DNA of 46,993 bases from Vibrio amylolyticus (GTDB lineage Bacteria > Pseudomonadota > Gammaproteobacteria > Enterobacterales > Vibrionaceae), in NCBI RefSeq assembly GCF_023145695.1, contig NZ_JAJHVV010000019.1, positions 1 to 46,993 of the forward strand, given 5' to 3'. Below the pieces are notes generated by a model that had not been told where the DNA came from, ran no database searches, and saw nothing but the letters and a program-made list of their open reading frames with translations. The position numbers and the translations under genes were made by a program. Positions 32,266 to 41,267 of the stretch are shown here, one piece after another. Each line of letters opens with the position of its first letter. The stretch's first letter is position 1.

Positions 32266-34698
32266 CTACGAGTGAGCATCTGTTTGGTGGATACTCTCTT
32301 GGATAGTGAGGCGTACCTCAGGGTAAAGCATGGAGTAAAGAAGCTGTGCTAACTCTTGGCTTCTCTCTTGATCGCATTCTCCATTTTGATCTAAGTACTC
32401 TTGCTGCTTAAGGGTATTAAACATACTTGAGAAAACGCCTTTATCAAAAAACTCTGGTGCATTGATGCCATGTAAACGACCAAGGCGTTGGGCAATGTCT
32501 TGGCTTCGTTTCTCAAGGTCTGCCTTACCAAGTTCTGGGTCTGCTGAGAGTAGGTTCAATGCGATGGCATAGCGCTGCAGAGTTTCTGTAATCGTTCTAC
32601 CCAATAGCATCAACACCTGAGTATTGGCCTGATTAATGGCAACATTATCACCATCAATACAGATGTGCCCCTGATTCGACAGTTCTTCGATATAAGCGCT
32701 GACGACTTCCGCAAGCTTCTCTTCCTCAATGCTTAAGAAAAGTTCTTGTTTTAGGAATGGGTAAATCTTTGCAACACGATTTTGAATCGTCGCCATTGGC
32801 AGCTGTTGGCTGCGAATCAACATCTGTGCAATTAAAGACGGGATGGCCAGTAAGTGAATGATGTTGTTACGGTAATAAGTCATTAATACCGATTGATGGC
32901 GGTCAAGAGAGACAATACTGCCCATTGAGTCGCTATCGATCACAAACTTATCCAAAGACTCAGCGTGGGCAACCAACTCTTCAGCGCTCTCAGTAGGCAT
33001 AGTGAAGGTCGAAGAGTAAGGGACGTTTTTCAAAAGAGATAAATAACTATCAATTTGATTCACTAAGCTGTCACGAGATAAAGCGCGTTGACGAGAAGCG
33101 AGTAGGGCGGTTGCACAAAGTGTTAATGCATTCGTCGCAGCCGCATCATTAATATGCGTCATCATCTTGTTGGCCAGTTTATTGACCACAGGATTCATCC
33201 ATTGTGGTTTATCGCCACCCAGTGGGTCGATGTCTTTGGTCCACTCCGGAGCGTGTTCATTTAGGTACTGGTTTAAAGGAATCGGTTCTCCGAAGTTTAC
33301 GTAGCCTTTACCAAAATTACGCAGTTTACGAATCGTACGTAAAACCTGCCCTGCATTCTCTTTTTCTTTATCTTTACCACGAAGCTCTTTTGCATAAGTG
33401 CTTACTTCCATTACGTGCTCGTAACCAATGTAAACAGGCACTAACGTGACAGGACGGTTCAAACCACGAAGCATGGCTTGGATAGTCATTGCAAGCATTC
33501 CTGTTTTCGCTTGAAGTAGGCGACCTGTACGAGAGCGCCCTCCTTCACTGAAATACTCAACCGAATAACCTTTACTAAACAATTCTGCGAGATATTCACG
33601 GAAAATTGTGGAATAGAGTTTGTTGCCTTTAAAGCTGCGGCGAATAAAGAACGCGCCACCGCGTCTGAAGATAGGACCCGCAGGGAAGAAGTTTAGGTTA
33701 ATGCCCGCCGCAATGTGTGGCGGAACCATCCCTTCATTGTAAAGCACATAAGAGAGCAGTAAGTAGTCCATATGACTGCGATGACACGGGACATAAACAA
33801 TCTCATGGCCATCTTGTGCAAGGCGTCTTATTTGATTGGCATTGGAAATGTTCAGCCCTTGGTAGATGCGATTCCATAACCAGCCAAGCGTCCGCTGCCC
33901 AATCTTGATGAGCGAGTAAGAGAAGTCAGCGGCAATCTCTTCCATGATCGCATGCGCTTCTTTACGTGCTTTTTCAATAGGGATGTTTTTTGCTTTTGCT
34001 TCGTCTTCAATCGCCTTTTCAATGGCTTGGGAGTTTAATAAGCGTTGGAACAAAGCCTGACGATTAGGCAGATTCGGCCCTGAAGCTGCGAGCTTTTGAC
34101 GAGAGAAGTGAATACGAGCAACGCGAGCTAATTTATGTGCGATAGACTTATCGGTGCCATGTGAATCCGCCATATAACGCAGTGACACTACAGGGCTAAA
34201 ACGAACTAAACAATCTCGACCCGACAGGATCACCGCCGCTGCCTTTTGAGGGCCATTTAAGGCTTGAAGGTAAGGCTTAGTATTTTCTTCCTTGCCTGGT
34301 TTTCTTCCCCATAAAACAGTCGTTGGAATAATCTGAACATCCAGATTGCTATCAAACTTGTGCAGTTCAAGCAGTGAAGAGAAAAGCTTGATAGAGGTGC
34401 TTGGTACATCTTCATTCGATTGAAACAGTGTCGGGCGAGAAGAGGTAAATACGTAACGAGGGAACGACTGACCATTAATCTCAACTGGGCTTAATGGATC
34501 AGGAAGACCAAGCGATATTACGTGCTTTTGCAGAGAGAGTAGGTCAACACTCGATCGAAATGGCAGCGCGTACACAATAGGCTTGTCAGTATCAATATTA
34601 TGATCTTCAATAGGGTTTGAAGGAATTGCGGTCCCTTTTACCAAGATAGATAAAGGTAACTTAAGGAAAGATCGTGCTAGGGATTGTCCTGAAGACAT
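32266..34698 (-). CDS. plsB: Glycerol-3-phosphate 1-O-acyltransferase PlsB
   Basis: PlsB makes lysophosphatidic acid from glycerol-3-phosphate and acyl-ACP or acyl-CoA at the inner membrane, the first step of phospholipid synthesis. The 810-residue length fits. The catalytic HX4D motif is HRSHMD (306-311), followed by FPAGPIFRRGGAFFIRR (block II), EYFSEGGRSRTGR (block III) and LVPVYIGYE (block IV). It is divergent from dgkA, as in E. coli. Confidence 0.98.
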   Translation of the reverse strand: MSSGQSLARSFLKLPLSILVKGTAIPSNPIEDHNIDTDKPIVYALPFRSSVDLLSLQKHVISLGLPDPLSPVEINGQSFPRYVFTSSRPTLFQSNEDVPSTSIKLFSSLLELHKFDSNLDVQIIPTTVLWGRKPGKEENTKPYLQALNGPQKAAAVILSGRDCLVRFSPVVSLRYMADSHGTDKSIAHKLARVARIHFSRQKLAASGPNLPNRQALFQRLLNSQAIEKAIEDEAKAKNIPIEKARKEAHAIMEEIAADFSYSLIKIGQRTLGWLWNRIYQGLNISNANQIRRLAQDGHEIVYVPCHRSHMDYLLLSYVLYNEGMVPPHIAAGINLNFFPAGPIFRRGGAFFIRRSFKGNKLYSTIFREYLAELFSKGYSVEYFSEGGRSRTGRLLQAKTGMLAMTIQAMLRGLNRPVTLVPVYIGYEHVMEVSTYAKELRGKDKEKENAGQVLRTIRKLRNFGKGYVNFGEPIPLNQYLNEHAPEWTKDIDPLGGDKPQWMNPVVNKLANKMMTHINDAAATNALTLCATALLASRQRALSRDSLVNQIDSYLSLLKNVPYSSTFTMPTESAEELVAHAESLDKFVIDSDSMGSIVSLDRHQSVLMTYYRNNIIHLLAIPSLIAQMLIRSQQLPMATIQNRVAKIYPFLKQELFLSIEEEKLAEVVSAYIEELSNQGHICIDGDNVAINQANTQVLMLLGRTITETLQRYAIALNLLSADPELGKADLEKRSQDIAQRLGRLHGINAPEFFDKGVFSSMFNTLKQQEYLDQNGECDQERSQELAQLLYSMLYPEVRLTIQESIHQTDAHS

Positions 34699-34908
34699 AA
34701 AAGTTCACAGCCTCGTGTGTTTCAAATAAGCATAAGCGAATTTCCACTTATTTGTCATTGTAACGCGAAGTGGGAAGTCGCCTAGGCAGGTCACTCAAAA
34801 GAGCGGCAAGGATAACAGAAACTGGTCTAACCTTTTAATCATATTGTGGATGATTAAGTCAGATTCGTGCGAATTTTTTATGAATGTTTGTTTTTTAAAG
34901 GAAATAAC

Positions 34909-35271
34909 GTGCCAGATAAAGCTGTACATGGATTGAAACGGATACGAAATGCGTTGGGTTATTCCTATAAAGGGCTGAAAGCAGCGTTTAAAAACGAAGC
35001 CGCTTTTAGAGAAGAGCTATTATTGGCGATTGTGTTTATTTCGAGCTCTTTTTATTTTGAGGTAACGGATGTCGAGCGAGTGCTTTTGGTGACATCCGTT
35101 CTCTTGGTGCTTGTGGTGGAGCTCATCAACAGTGCGATTGAAGCGGTAGTGGATAGGGTAGGAGAAGAGCACCATGAACTCTCAGGACGAGCCAAAGACA
35201 TGGGCTCTGCCGCGGTATTTATTACCATCCTGCTCGCCATTTATGTCTGGGTTGAGATCATCATTATTTAG
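34909..35271 (+). CDS. dgkA: Diacylglycerol kinase DgkA
   Basis: DgkA phosphorylates diacylglycerol with ATP, recycling lipid turned over during envelope glycan synthesis. The 120-residue protein has three membrane helices and the signature ELINSAIEAVVDRVG, whose Glu residues bind metal and catalyse. GTG at 34909 has AAAGGA six bases upstream and gives the family length; an in-frame GTG at 34867 would add 14 atypical residues. The plsB-dgkA-lexA-dinF neighbourhood equals that of E. coli. Confidence 0.95.
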   Translation: MPDKAVHGLKRIRNALGYSYKGLKAAFKNEAAFREELLLAIVFISSSFYFEVTDVERVLLVTSVLLVLVVELINSAIEAVVDRVGEEHHELSGRAKDMGSAAVFITILLAIYVWVEIIII

Positions 35272-35323
35272 CCAAGTGATGAAACATCGAAAAAACAGTC
35301 AATTATCTTTTCATTTTATAACT

Positions 35324-35343
35324 TACTGGATATACTCACAGTT
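35324..35343 (+). promoter_or_regulatory. LexA (SOS) box 1 of lexA
   Basis: TACTGG-N8-ACAGTT differs from the CTGT-N8-ACAG core by one base and from the full 20-base consensus at only a few positions. Confidence 0.75.
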
Positions 35344-35363
35344 AACTGTATAAAAAGACAGGT
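35344..35363 (+). promoter_or_regulatory. LexA (SOS) box 2 of lexA
   Basis: CTGT-N8-ACAG is a perfect core. It follows box 1 directly and ends six bases before the lexA start codon, giving the two-operator autoregulation known for E. coli lexA. Confidence 0.85.
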
Positions 35364-35368
35364 GACTT

Positions 35369-35986
35369 ATGAAGCCGTTGACTGCACGCCAACAACAAGT
35401 ATTTGATTTAATTAAAAGTAAAATTGACGATTGTGGAATGCCACCGACCCGAGCTGAAATCGCTCGTGAGTTAGGTTTCCGCTCTGCGAATGCCGCAGAA
35501 GAACATCTTAAAGCGCTTGCTCGTAAAGAAGCAATAGAGATCATTCCTGGTGCTTCTCGTGGTATTCGAATTCTATTAGAAGCTGCCAATGAAGAAGAGG
35601 GTCTACCTCTTATTGGTCAGGTTGCTGCGGGTGAGCCTATCCTTGCTCAAGAGCATGTTGAAACCCATTATAAAGTGGATGCTGGTATGTTTAAGCCGCA
35701 AGCGGATTTCCTACTTCGTGTAAATGGCGAAAGTATGAAAAACATCGGTATTATGGATGGCGACTTATTAGCGGTACATAAAACTCAAGACGTTCGCGAT
35801 GGTCAAGTGGTTGTTGCTCGTGTTGATGATGATGTAACGGTTAAGCGCCTAGAACGAAAAGGTGCAACGGTACTTCTGCATGCTGAAAATGAAGAGTTCT
35901 CTCCGATTGAAGTGGATCTAACTGCTCAGCACCTTGCGATTGAAGGTATTGCCGTAGGAATTATCCGAAATACTGATTGGATGTAG
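35369..35986 (+). CDS. lexA: SOS repressor LexA
   Basis: LexA represses DNA-damage genes and cleaves itself when RecA is active. The 205-residue protein has an N-terminal winged helix-turn-helix (about 1-70, TRAEIARELGFRSANAAEEHLKAL), the cleavage site Ala87-Gly88 (QVAAGEP), and the Ser122/Lys159 dyad (NGESMKN and VTVKRL). Two SOS boxes overlap the region just before the start. Confidence 0.98.
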   Translation: MKPLTARQQQVFDLIKSKIDDCGMPPTRAEIARELGFRSANAAEEHLKALARKEAIEIIPGASRGIRILLEAANEEEGLPLIGQVAAGEPILAQEHVETHYKVDAGMFKPQADFLLRVNGESMKNIGIMDGDLLAVHKTQDVRDGQVVVARVDDDVTVKRLERKGATVLLHAENEEFSPIEVDLTAQHLAIEGIAVGIIRNTDWM

Positions 35987-36084
35987 CTTCTCATAGAGAA
36001 AGCTCTCTAATTTGAGAAAAGCAGTCCAACAGATCTCGTTCTATCGAGCAAATTGTACCGCGATGCTCTCAATGGCTTGTAAGT

Positions 36085-36103
36085 TTAAATGATATTCATT
36101 ATC
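36085..36103 (+). promoter_or_regulatory. Fur box
   Basis: The 19 bases ending in CATTATC match the Fur consensus GATAATGATAATCATTATC at 15 positions, including an uninterrupted AATGATA and TCATTATC. It lies about 30 bases before the methyltransferase gene, so iron repression of that gene and probably of the following MATE gene is inferred. Confidence 0.75.
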
Positions 36104-36129
36104 ATCTTCTTTCTGGACTCATTAGGAAG

Positions 36130-36948
36130 ATGATAATGCCTCAGCTGACCCCTTCTAAAAAACGACGTTATCAAATCCCCGCGAATTTACTTCAACCTTT
36201 ATGGCTACGTAGCCGTGAAAGTTTTGTTGATGACGGTCTTGTTTATGATCCTATTGCTGCCAATGCTTGCCGCTATTGTCAGGTTGCTCCCGAGTGCCTA
36301 TCTGGAGATGTTGACCAAAAGCAGTTATTACATGCAACGCTAACTCAACTTTGTGACCTACAAGTGAAAGCTTTTATCGAGCGCTTTCCTGATGCTTGGG
36401 TTATTAATGTGGGTGCCGGTCTAGATACTCGCTTTTATCGTGTTGATAATGGTCTCTGTCATTGGGTCGAACTTGATGTCACAGAGAACCTATTGTGGCG
36501 ACAGAAACTGTTCCACAAAAGTGAACGTTATCTGCATCACTGTGGCAGTGTTGACGATCTACAATGGCTCGATCAACTCCCTGTCCCAGATAGCGCTAAT
36601 GTCATGATTGTTTGTGAACATGCCTTATTAGACTCAACACAGAGCCAAGTTGCCCAGTTTGTTCAAGCGCTTGGGCGTCATTTTGATTCAGCCACTGCTT
36701 GTTTCGTGATTGCTGGAGACAAAACGTCAACGCAACTTGGACAGAAAATGGGTTCTGCCGATTATGCTCATGGTTACTCTCATCCGGGGGAGTCTATTTT
36801 AAATTATCTACCTTGGGCGCAGTGGGTGAAAACCTTCTCTCCCCTTGATAAAAATTGTGGCCGTTGGAAATTCTGGCAGCGATGGCTCACTAAATTCCCT
36901 TCTTTAAAGCAACGACTGACACCGGTAGTGGTTCAGCTTCGCTGGTGA
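36130..36948 (+). CDS. Class I SAM-dependent methyltransferase, LCM (leucine carboxyl methyltransferase-like) family
   Basis: The 272-residue protein shows the LCM-type pattern: YDPIAANA near 40, a SAM loop VINVGAGLDTRFYRV (about 95-109), then HWVELDV with the acidic ribose-binding residue, and CEHALL near 160. These proteins methylate small carboxyl or hydroxyl groups, often in secondary metabolism; the substrate here is unknown. A four-cysteine stretch (CRYCQVAPEC, near 47-56) is unusual for the family. The start may be at Met1 or Met3. A Fur box precedes it, and it is 36 bases before the MATE gene. Confidence 0.75.
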   Translation: MIMPQLTPSKKRRYQIPANLLQPLWLRSRESFVDDGLVYDPIAANACRYCQVAPECLSGDVDQKQLLHATLTQLCDLQVKAFIERFPDAWVINVGAGLDTRFYRVDNGLCHWVELDVTENLLWRQKLFHKSERYLHHCGSVDDLQWLDQLPVPDSANVMIVCEHALLDSTQSQVAQFVQALGRHFDSATACFVIAGDKTSTQLGQKMGSADYAHGYSHPGESILNYLPWAQWVKTFSPLDKNCGRWKFWQRWLTKFPSLKQRLTPVVVQLRW

Positions 36949-36984
36949 TCCAGTTACACTTCACTTTCTAATAGTGAGGTGACT

Positions 36985-38379
36985 GTGACTTTCCAACCAA
37001 TTCAAGCATTACATACTCTTTATTCAACGCTCAGTAATCTGGCTTTGCACAAAAGAGTACTTTTACTTGCCATCCCGATGGTGCTTTCTAATATCACGGT
37101 TCCACTGCTTGGGCTGGTGGATGCTGCGGTTATTGGTCACTTAGATCATGCGTGGTATTTAGGTGGTGTTGCCCTCGGCGGCACCATGATCAGTGTGACT
37201 TTTTGGTTGCTCGGCTTCTTGCGTATGTCGACCACTGGGCTAGCGGCTCAGTCTTATGGCGCGGATGATAAACAACAGCTTGCTTTAGTGTTTATTCAAG
37301 GCTTATTGATGGCGTTTGGTTTTGCCATTGTATTCCTGCTATTTCATGGTGTGCTGTCAGATGTCATTTTTTCGCTAAGCAGTGCGAGTGAAGAAGTGAA
37401 GTTCTACGGTGAGCAATATTTTGCGATTCGAGCATGGAGTGCGCCGGCGTCATTAGCCAACTTTGTTATCTTAGGTTGGCTATTGGGGACGCAAAACGCC
37501 AAAGCGCCAATGTGGATGGTGATCATTTCCAATCTAACGAATATCGCTCTCGATGTGCTGTTTGTGATGGGCTTTGATTGGAAGGTTGAAGGTGCGGCAT
37601 TGGCGTCTGTTATTGCTGACTATATGGGGTTCGCATTTGGTTTGTTCTGTGTTTACCGAACTTGGTGTCAGCGCAAGCTCCCTTCCCCTAGAGCAATCAT
37701 AGCTAAAAGCGGCAATGACATTGGTCGCTTTATAAAATTAAACCGTGATATTTTCCTACGCTCACTTTGCTTACAAGCCACGTTTAGCTTTATGACGTTT
37801 CAAGGGGCGAGTCTTGGGGACGACATCGTTGCAGCCAATGCAGTATTGATGAGTTTTCTGATGATGATCTCTTACGGGATGGATGGCTTTGCTTATGCAA
37901 TGGAAGCGATGGTTGGCAAAGCGATTGGTGCAAAAGACAGAAAAGAACTGAGTCAGTCATTGATTGGCACGTTTTTCTGGAGCCTGGTCATCTGCGTCGG
38001 GCTAACCATCGTCTTTTATCTGTTTGGCTCGAGCCTGATCAGTTTGATCACTAATATTCCGAGTGTTCAGAGCAATGCTCATGTGTATTTGCCTTGGTTG
38101 ATAGCAATGCCTTTAACGGCCATGTGGTGTTTCTTGTTTGATGGGATCTTTATTGGTGCGACCAAAGGAAAAGAGATGCGTAATAGCATGTTTGTCGCGA
38201 CGTGTTTTTTCTTTGCCATATTCTTTATGGCAAGTTCAATGGGGAATCATGCCTTATGGTTGGCAATGCTCAGCTTTATGGCGATGCGTGGGGTAGGGCT
38301 TGGTGTTTTGTTAGTCTACCAATGGCGTAAAGATACCTTCTTAATAATGAAAAAACCGCAGACTTCGAAAATATACTGA
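36985..38379 (+). CDS. dinF: MATE family efflux transporter DinF
   Basis: The 464-residue protein has twelve membrane segments and the DinF-type MATE start (LAIPMVLSNITVPLLGLVDAAVIGHL). MATE proteins expel cationic drugs or metabolites using Na+ or H+; E. coli DinF lies after lexA and protects against oxidative stress and bile salts. Here lexA is separated from it by a methyltransferase gene with a Fur box. GTG at 36985 is chosen because GAGG ends six bases earlier; the in-frame GTG at 36979 leaves no spacing. A terminator overlaps its last codons. Confidence 0.88.
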   Translation: MTFQPIQALHTLYSTLSNLALHKRVLLLAIPMVLSNITVPLLGLVDAAVIGHLDHAWYLGGVALGGTMISVTFWLLGFLRMSTTGLAAQSYGADDKQQLALVFIQGLLMAFGFAIVFLLFHGVLSDVIFSLSSASEEVKFYGEQYFAIRAWSAPASLANFVILGWLLGTQNAKAPMWMVIISNLTNIALDVLFVMGFDWKVEGAALASVIADYMGFAFGLFCVYRTWCQRKLPSPRAIIAKSGNDIGRFIKLNRDIFLRSLCLQATFSFMTFQGASLGDDIVAANAVLMSFLMMISYGMDGFAYAMEAMVGKAIGAKDRKELSQSLIGTFFWSLVICVGLTIVFYLFGSSLISLITNIPSVQSNAHVYLPWLIAMPLTAMWCFLFDGIFIGATKGKEMRNSMFVATCFFFAIFFMASSMGNHALWLAMLSFMAMRGVGLGVLLVYQWRKDTFLIMKKPQTSKIY

Positions 38380-38394
38380 AGTTTGCGGTTTCTC
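38350..38394 (+). terminator. Terminator overlapping the dinF stop codon
   Basis: ACCGCAGACTTC (38355-38366) pairs with GAAGTTTGCGGT (38378-38390 area) with one G-U pair; A and T runs flank it. The left arm is coding sequence of dinF. Confidence 0.75.
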
Positions 38395-38435
38395 TAGTTA
38401 TCGTAATGTTGGATAACTTGGCCTCGGATGGAGAT

Positions 38436-39836
38436 CTAGAATAGTCGATTTAAACCATTCAGAGCTGCTACACGGTACGCTTCCGCCATCGTCGGGTAGT
38501 TAAAGGTCGTATTTACAAAATACTCGATAGTATTCGCTGACCCTTTTTGTTCCATAATGGCTTGGCCGATGTGAATGATCTCCGCCGCACGCTCACCAAA
38601 ACAGTGAATGCCAAGAATCTCTTTGGTTTCACGATGGAATAGAATTTTCAAACTACCAATGTCTTTACCCGCAATTTGTGCACGAGCCAGATGTTTGAAC
38701 GACGAACGTCCAACTTCATACGGAACTTTCGCTGCTGTGAGCTCTTGCTCCGTTTTACCAACTGAGCTGATTTCAGGAATGGTGTAAATACCTGTTGGGA
38801 TGTCTTCAATCAAGTAGCCTGATGCTTGCCCATGAGTAATTGCTTGAGCAACGAATCGCCCTTGATCGTAAGCGGCGCTAGCTAGGCTTGGGTAACCAAT
38901 CACATCCCCAACGGCATAAACATGCTCAATACTCGTTTGGTAATTACTGTTCACTGAAACTTGTCCACGAGAGTCCGCTGCGAGACCAACCGCATCTAGA
39001 TTCAGTTTATCGGTGTTACCTGTTCGACCATTTGCATACAGGATGCAATCAGCGCGCATTTTCTTGCCAGATTCAAGATGAACAATTACACCGTCATCGG
39101 TGGGTTCAATTTTCTCAAACGTTTCATCATTACGAATGACGACACCACTATTCCAGAAGTGATAAGAAAGTGCATCGGACGTTTCGTTATCTAGAAAAGA
39201 CAACAGTCGGTCACGGGTATTAATCAAATCGGTTTTCACGCCAAGTCCGCGAAAAATAGACGCATACTCACAGCCAATAACCCCGGCACCATAGATGATG
39301 ATATGACGAGGGTCGTGCTCTAAACTTAAAATCGAGTCACTGTCGTAAATGCGTGAGTGAGTAAAGTCGACATCAGCGGGTTGATAAGGGCGAGAGCCGG
39401 TTGCGATTACAAACTTGTCTGCCGTGTAGGTTTCGATTGTCCCATCTGCTTGAGTCACGTCGATACTATGTTCACCAGAGAATCGAGCGGTGCCGAAAAT
39501 CAAACTGCATTCATTTCTGTCGTAGAAACCTTGACGAAGGCGAGTCTGCTTATCGATAACTGATTTTGCATGACCTAGGATATTAGAGAAAGTGGAGTGA
39601 ATACTGCTGTTGTTATTACAAAACAGTGGGTTGCTATTAAATTCAATGATGCGACTAACCGCATGACGAAGTGCTTTGGAAGGAATCGTTCCCCAGTGGG
39701 TACAGCCGCCACCGACGCTGCTCTCTTTCTCTATGATCGCGACATTGAGCCCCGCTTTGGTTAAACCCATAGCCGCCCCTTCACCTCCTGGGCCACTACC
39801 GATCACAATTACATCAAAGTGGTTACTCTCAGTCAT
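38436..39836 (-). CDS. sthA: Soluble pyridine nucleotide transhydrogenase SthA
   Basis: SthA (UdhA) reoxidises NADPH with NAD+, balancing the two coenzyme pools in the cytoplasm. The 466-residue flavoprotein has the FAD motif GSGPGGEGAA (12-21), the CTHWGTIPSKALR segment, in which the disulfide pair of lipoamide dehydrogenases is reduced to one Cys (CTHWGT), and the NAD motif YGAGVIGCEYAS. It also has YAVGDVIGYPSLA and the C-terminal interface FNYPTMAEAYRVAALNGLNRLF. It is divergent from fabR, as in E. coli. Confidence 0.98.
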   Translation of the reverse strand: MTESNHFDVIVIGSGPGGEGAAMGLTKAGLNVAIIEKESSVGGGCTHWGTIPSKALRHAVSRIIEFNSNPLFCNNNSSIHSTFSNILGHAKSVIDKQTRLRQGFYDRNECSLIFGTARFSGEHSIDVTQADGTIETYTADKFVIATGSRPYQPADVDFTHSRIYDSDSILSLEHDPRHIIIYGAGVIGCEYASIFRGLGVKTDLINTRDRLLSFLDNETSDALSYHFWNSGVVIRNDETFEKIEPTDDGVIVHLESGKKMRADCILYANGRTGNTDKLNLDAVGLAADSRGQVSVNSNYQTSIEHVYAVGDVIGYPSLASAAYDQGRFVAQAITHGQASGYLIEDIPTGIYTIPEISSVGKTEQELTAAKVPYEVGRSSFKHLARAQIAGKDIGSLKILFHRETKEILGIHCFGERAAEIIHIGQAIMEQKGSANTIEYFVNTTFNYPTMAEAYRVAALNGLNRLF

Positions 39837-40107
39837 ATCGATATATCCTTGTTATATTTTTTTACATTGCTTTAGCGAGATTTTAACGCATATTGCTAAT
39901 AGGTAAATCAATTCAACACCAGAGAGTCGAGGCGATCACGGACGTAGAGGTAAAAAGAGTGCGTGATCAGTGATCTTACGCTGATTTGCTAAATTGTAGT
40001 TATGACCAACGTACGGTTTATCGAAAACATAGGCTTTATGAACAGTGCCGCTTCGCGTTATAGTAGGTAGAGAAGTTAAAGAGCAAAGTAGTCTAATCAT
40101 GAAATCT

Positions 40108-40734
40108 ATGGGTATTCGCGCACAGCAAAAAGAGAAGACTCGTCGCTCATTAATTGATGCGGCATTCAGTCAGCTTAGTGCAGATAGAAGTTTTTCAAAT
40201 TTGAGTTTACGAGAAGTTGCTCGAGAAGCGGGGATTGCTCCAACCTCTTTCTATCGCCACTTTAAAGACATGGATGAGCTAGGCTTAACTATGGTTGATG
40301 AAGGTGGCTTGCTATTGCGTCAATTGATGCGACAAGCTAGGCAACGTATTGCGACTGAAGGGAGCGTAATACGTACATCAGTCGAAACCTTTATGGAGTT
40401 TATTGAGAGCAGTCCCAACGTCTTCCGTCTATTACTTAGAGAACGTTCTGGAACCTCTTTTGATTTTCGTACCGCTGTTGCTCGTGAGATCCAGCACTTT
40501 GCAGCAGAGTTAACCGAATACCTAACCAGTACGGGAATGAGTCGCGATGAAGCGCTGACTCAAGCTGAAGCGTCAGTGACGCTTGTTTTTAGCTCCGGTG
40601 CTGAAGCGTTAGATTTATCCAAACGTGAGCGAGATGAATTAGCCGAGCGTTTGATTATGCAGTTACGAATGATCGCCAAAGGTGCTTTTTGGTACCGTAA
40701 AGAGCGAGAAAGAAAACGAAACAAGGCAGGGTAG
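40108..40734 (+). CDS. fabR: TetR-family repressor FabR
   Basis: FabR senses the balance of saturated and unsaturated acyl-ACP/CoA and represses unsaturated fatty-acid synthesis genes (fabA/fabB in E. coli). The protein of about 208 residues has the N-terminal helix-turn-helix (LSLREVAREAGIAPTSFYRHF) and the ligand domain with LLLRERSGTS. ATG at 40108 gives the MGIRAQQKEKTRRS start shared by the family; an ATG three codons earlier is possible, and neither has a strong ribosome site. It is followed by yijD after four bases. Confidence 0.95.
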   Translation: MGIRAQQKEKTRRSLIDAAFSQLSADRSFSNLSLREVAREAGIAPTSFYRHFKDMDELGLTMVDEGGLLLRQLMRQARQRIATEGSVIRTSVETFMEFIESSPNVFRLLLRERSGTSFDFRTAVAREIQHFAAELTEYLTSTGMSRDEALTQAEASVTLVFSSGAEALDLSKRERDELAERLIMQLRMIAKGAFWYRKERERKRNKAG

Positions 40735-40738
40735 ATAA

Positions 40739-41182
40739 ATGTCGAATACAGAAAATGTGTCGAATTCAGAAAACAAAGTAGACCAAGATTTTGAGCCAGA
40801 AAATAATACTAATGCAGCTCATGACATTAATATAGACAAAGGCTCCGAAAGAAAAACGCTATTGCTTGCTTTAGTGGCTGGCATGTGTGGTGATTCATTA
40901 CTTTCTTGGATAACGATCAGCTCGGTGAGCTTTTCTATATTTCCCATTATTGCCCTAGTGCTATCGGTTCAAGCGCTTTATCAAGAATACCTGCGCAGCC
41001 CGGTATCTGAAGATATCCCACTTGTTGGCTTAGCATGCTTCTTTGTTGGTGGCTTTGGACACTCTGCTTTTATAAAAGCTCAACATCCTGATGCGGGTTC
41101 AAACTTTATCGCCATCATTATCGTGATGGCACTCATGCTCTGGATTGGTAAGAAGCTTGGCTTTATAGGCAAAGAAAAATAG
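40739..41182 (+). CDS. yijD: DUF1422 membrane protein YijD
   Basis: The 147-residue protein has an Asn/Glu-rich N-terminal tail (1-38), then about four hydrophobic helices (about 42-60, 64-82, 95-112 and 122-140). The core resembles E. coli YijD (DUF1422), which also follows fabR; the polar tail is longer than in E. coli. Function is unknown. The four-base gap indicates an operon with fabR. Confidence 0.88.
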   Translation: MSNTENVSNSENKVDQDFEPENNTNAAHDINIDKGSERKTLLLALVAGMCGDSLLSWITISSVSFSIFPIIALVLSVQALYQEYLRSPVSEDIPLVGLACFFVGGFGHSAFIKAQHPDAGSNFIAIIIVMALMLWIGKKLGFIGKEK

Positions 41183-41214
41183 CGCCTAGCGATAACCAAG
41201 GTCATTATTAGAAC

Positions 41215-41244
41215 GAAAAAACGAGCCAAGAGGCTCGTTTTTTT
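41215..41244. terminator. Bidirectional terminator between yijD and trmA
   Basis: ACGAGCC (41221-41227) pairs with GGCTCGT (41232-41238) around AAGA, with A and T runs on both sides. Confidence 0.92.
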
Positions 41245-41267
41245 GGCTTAGTCATTATGGCTAGCGA

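Noticed and set aside
40005..40025. FabR operator before fabR
   Set aside because: An ACGTACG-centred palindrome is present but I could not match it convincingly to the known FabR operator.
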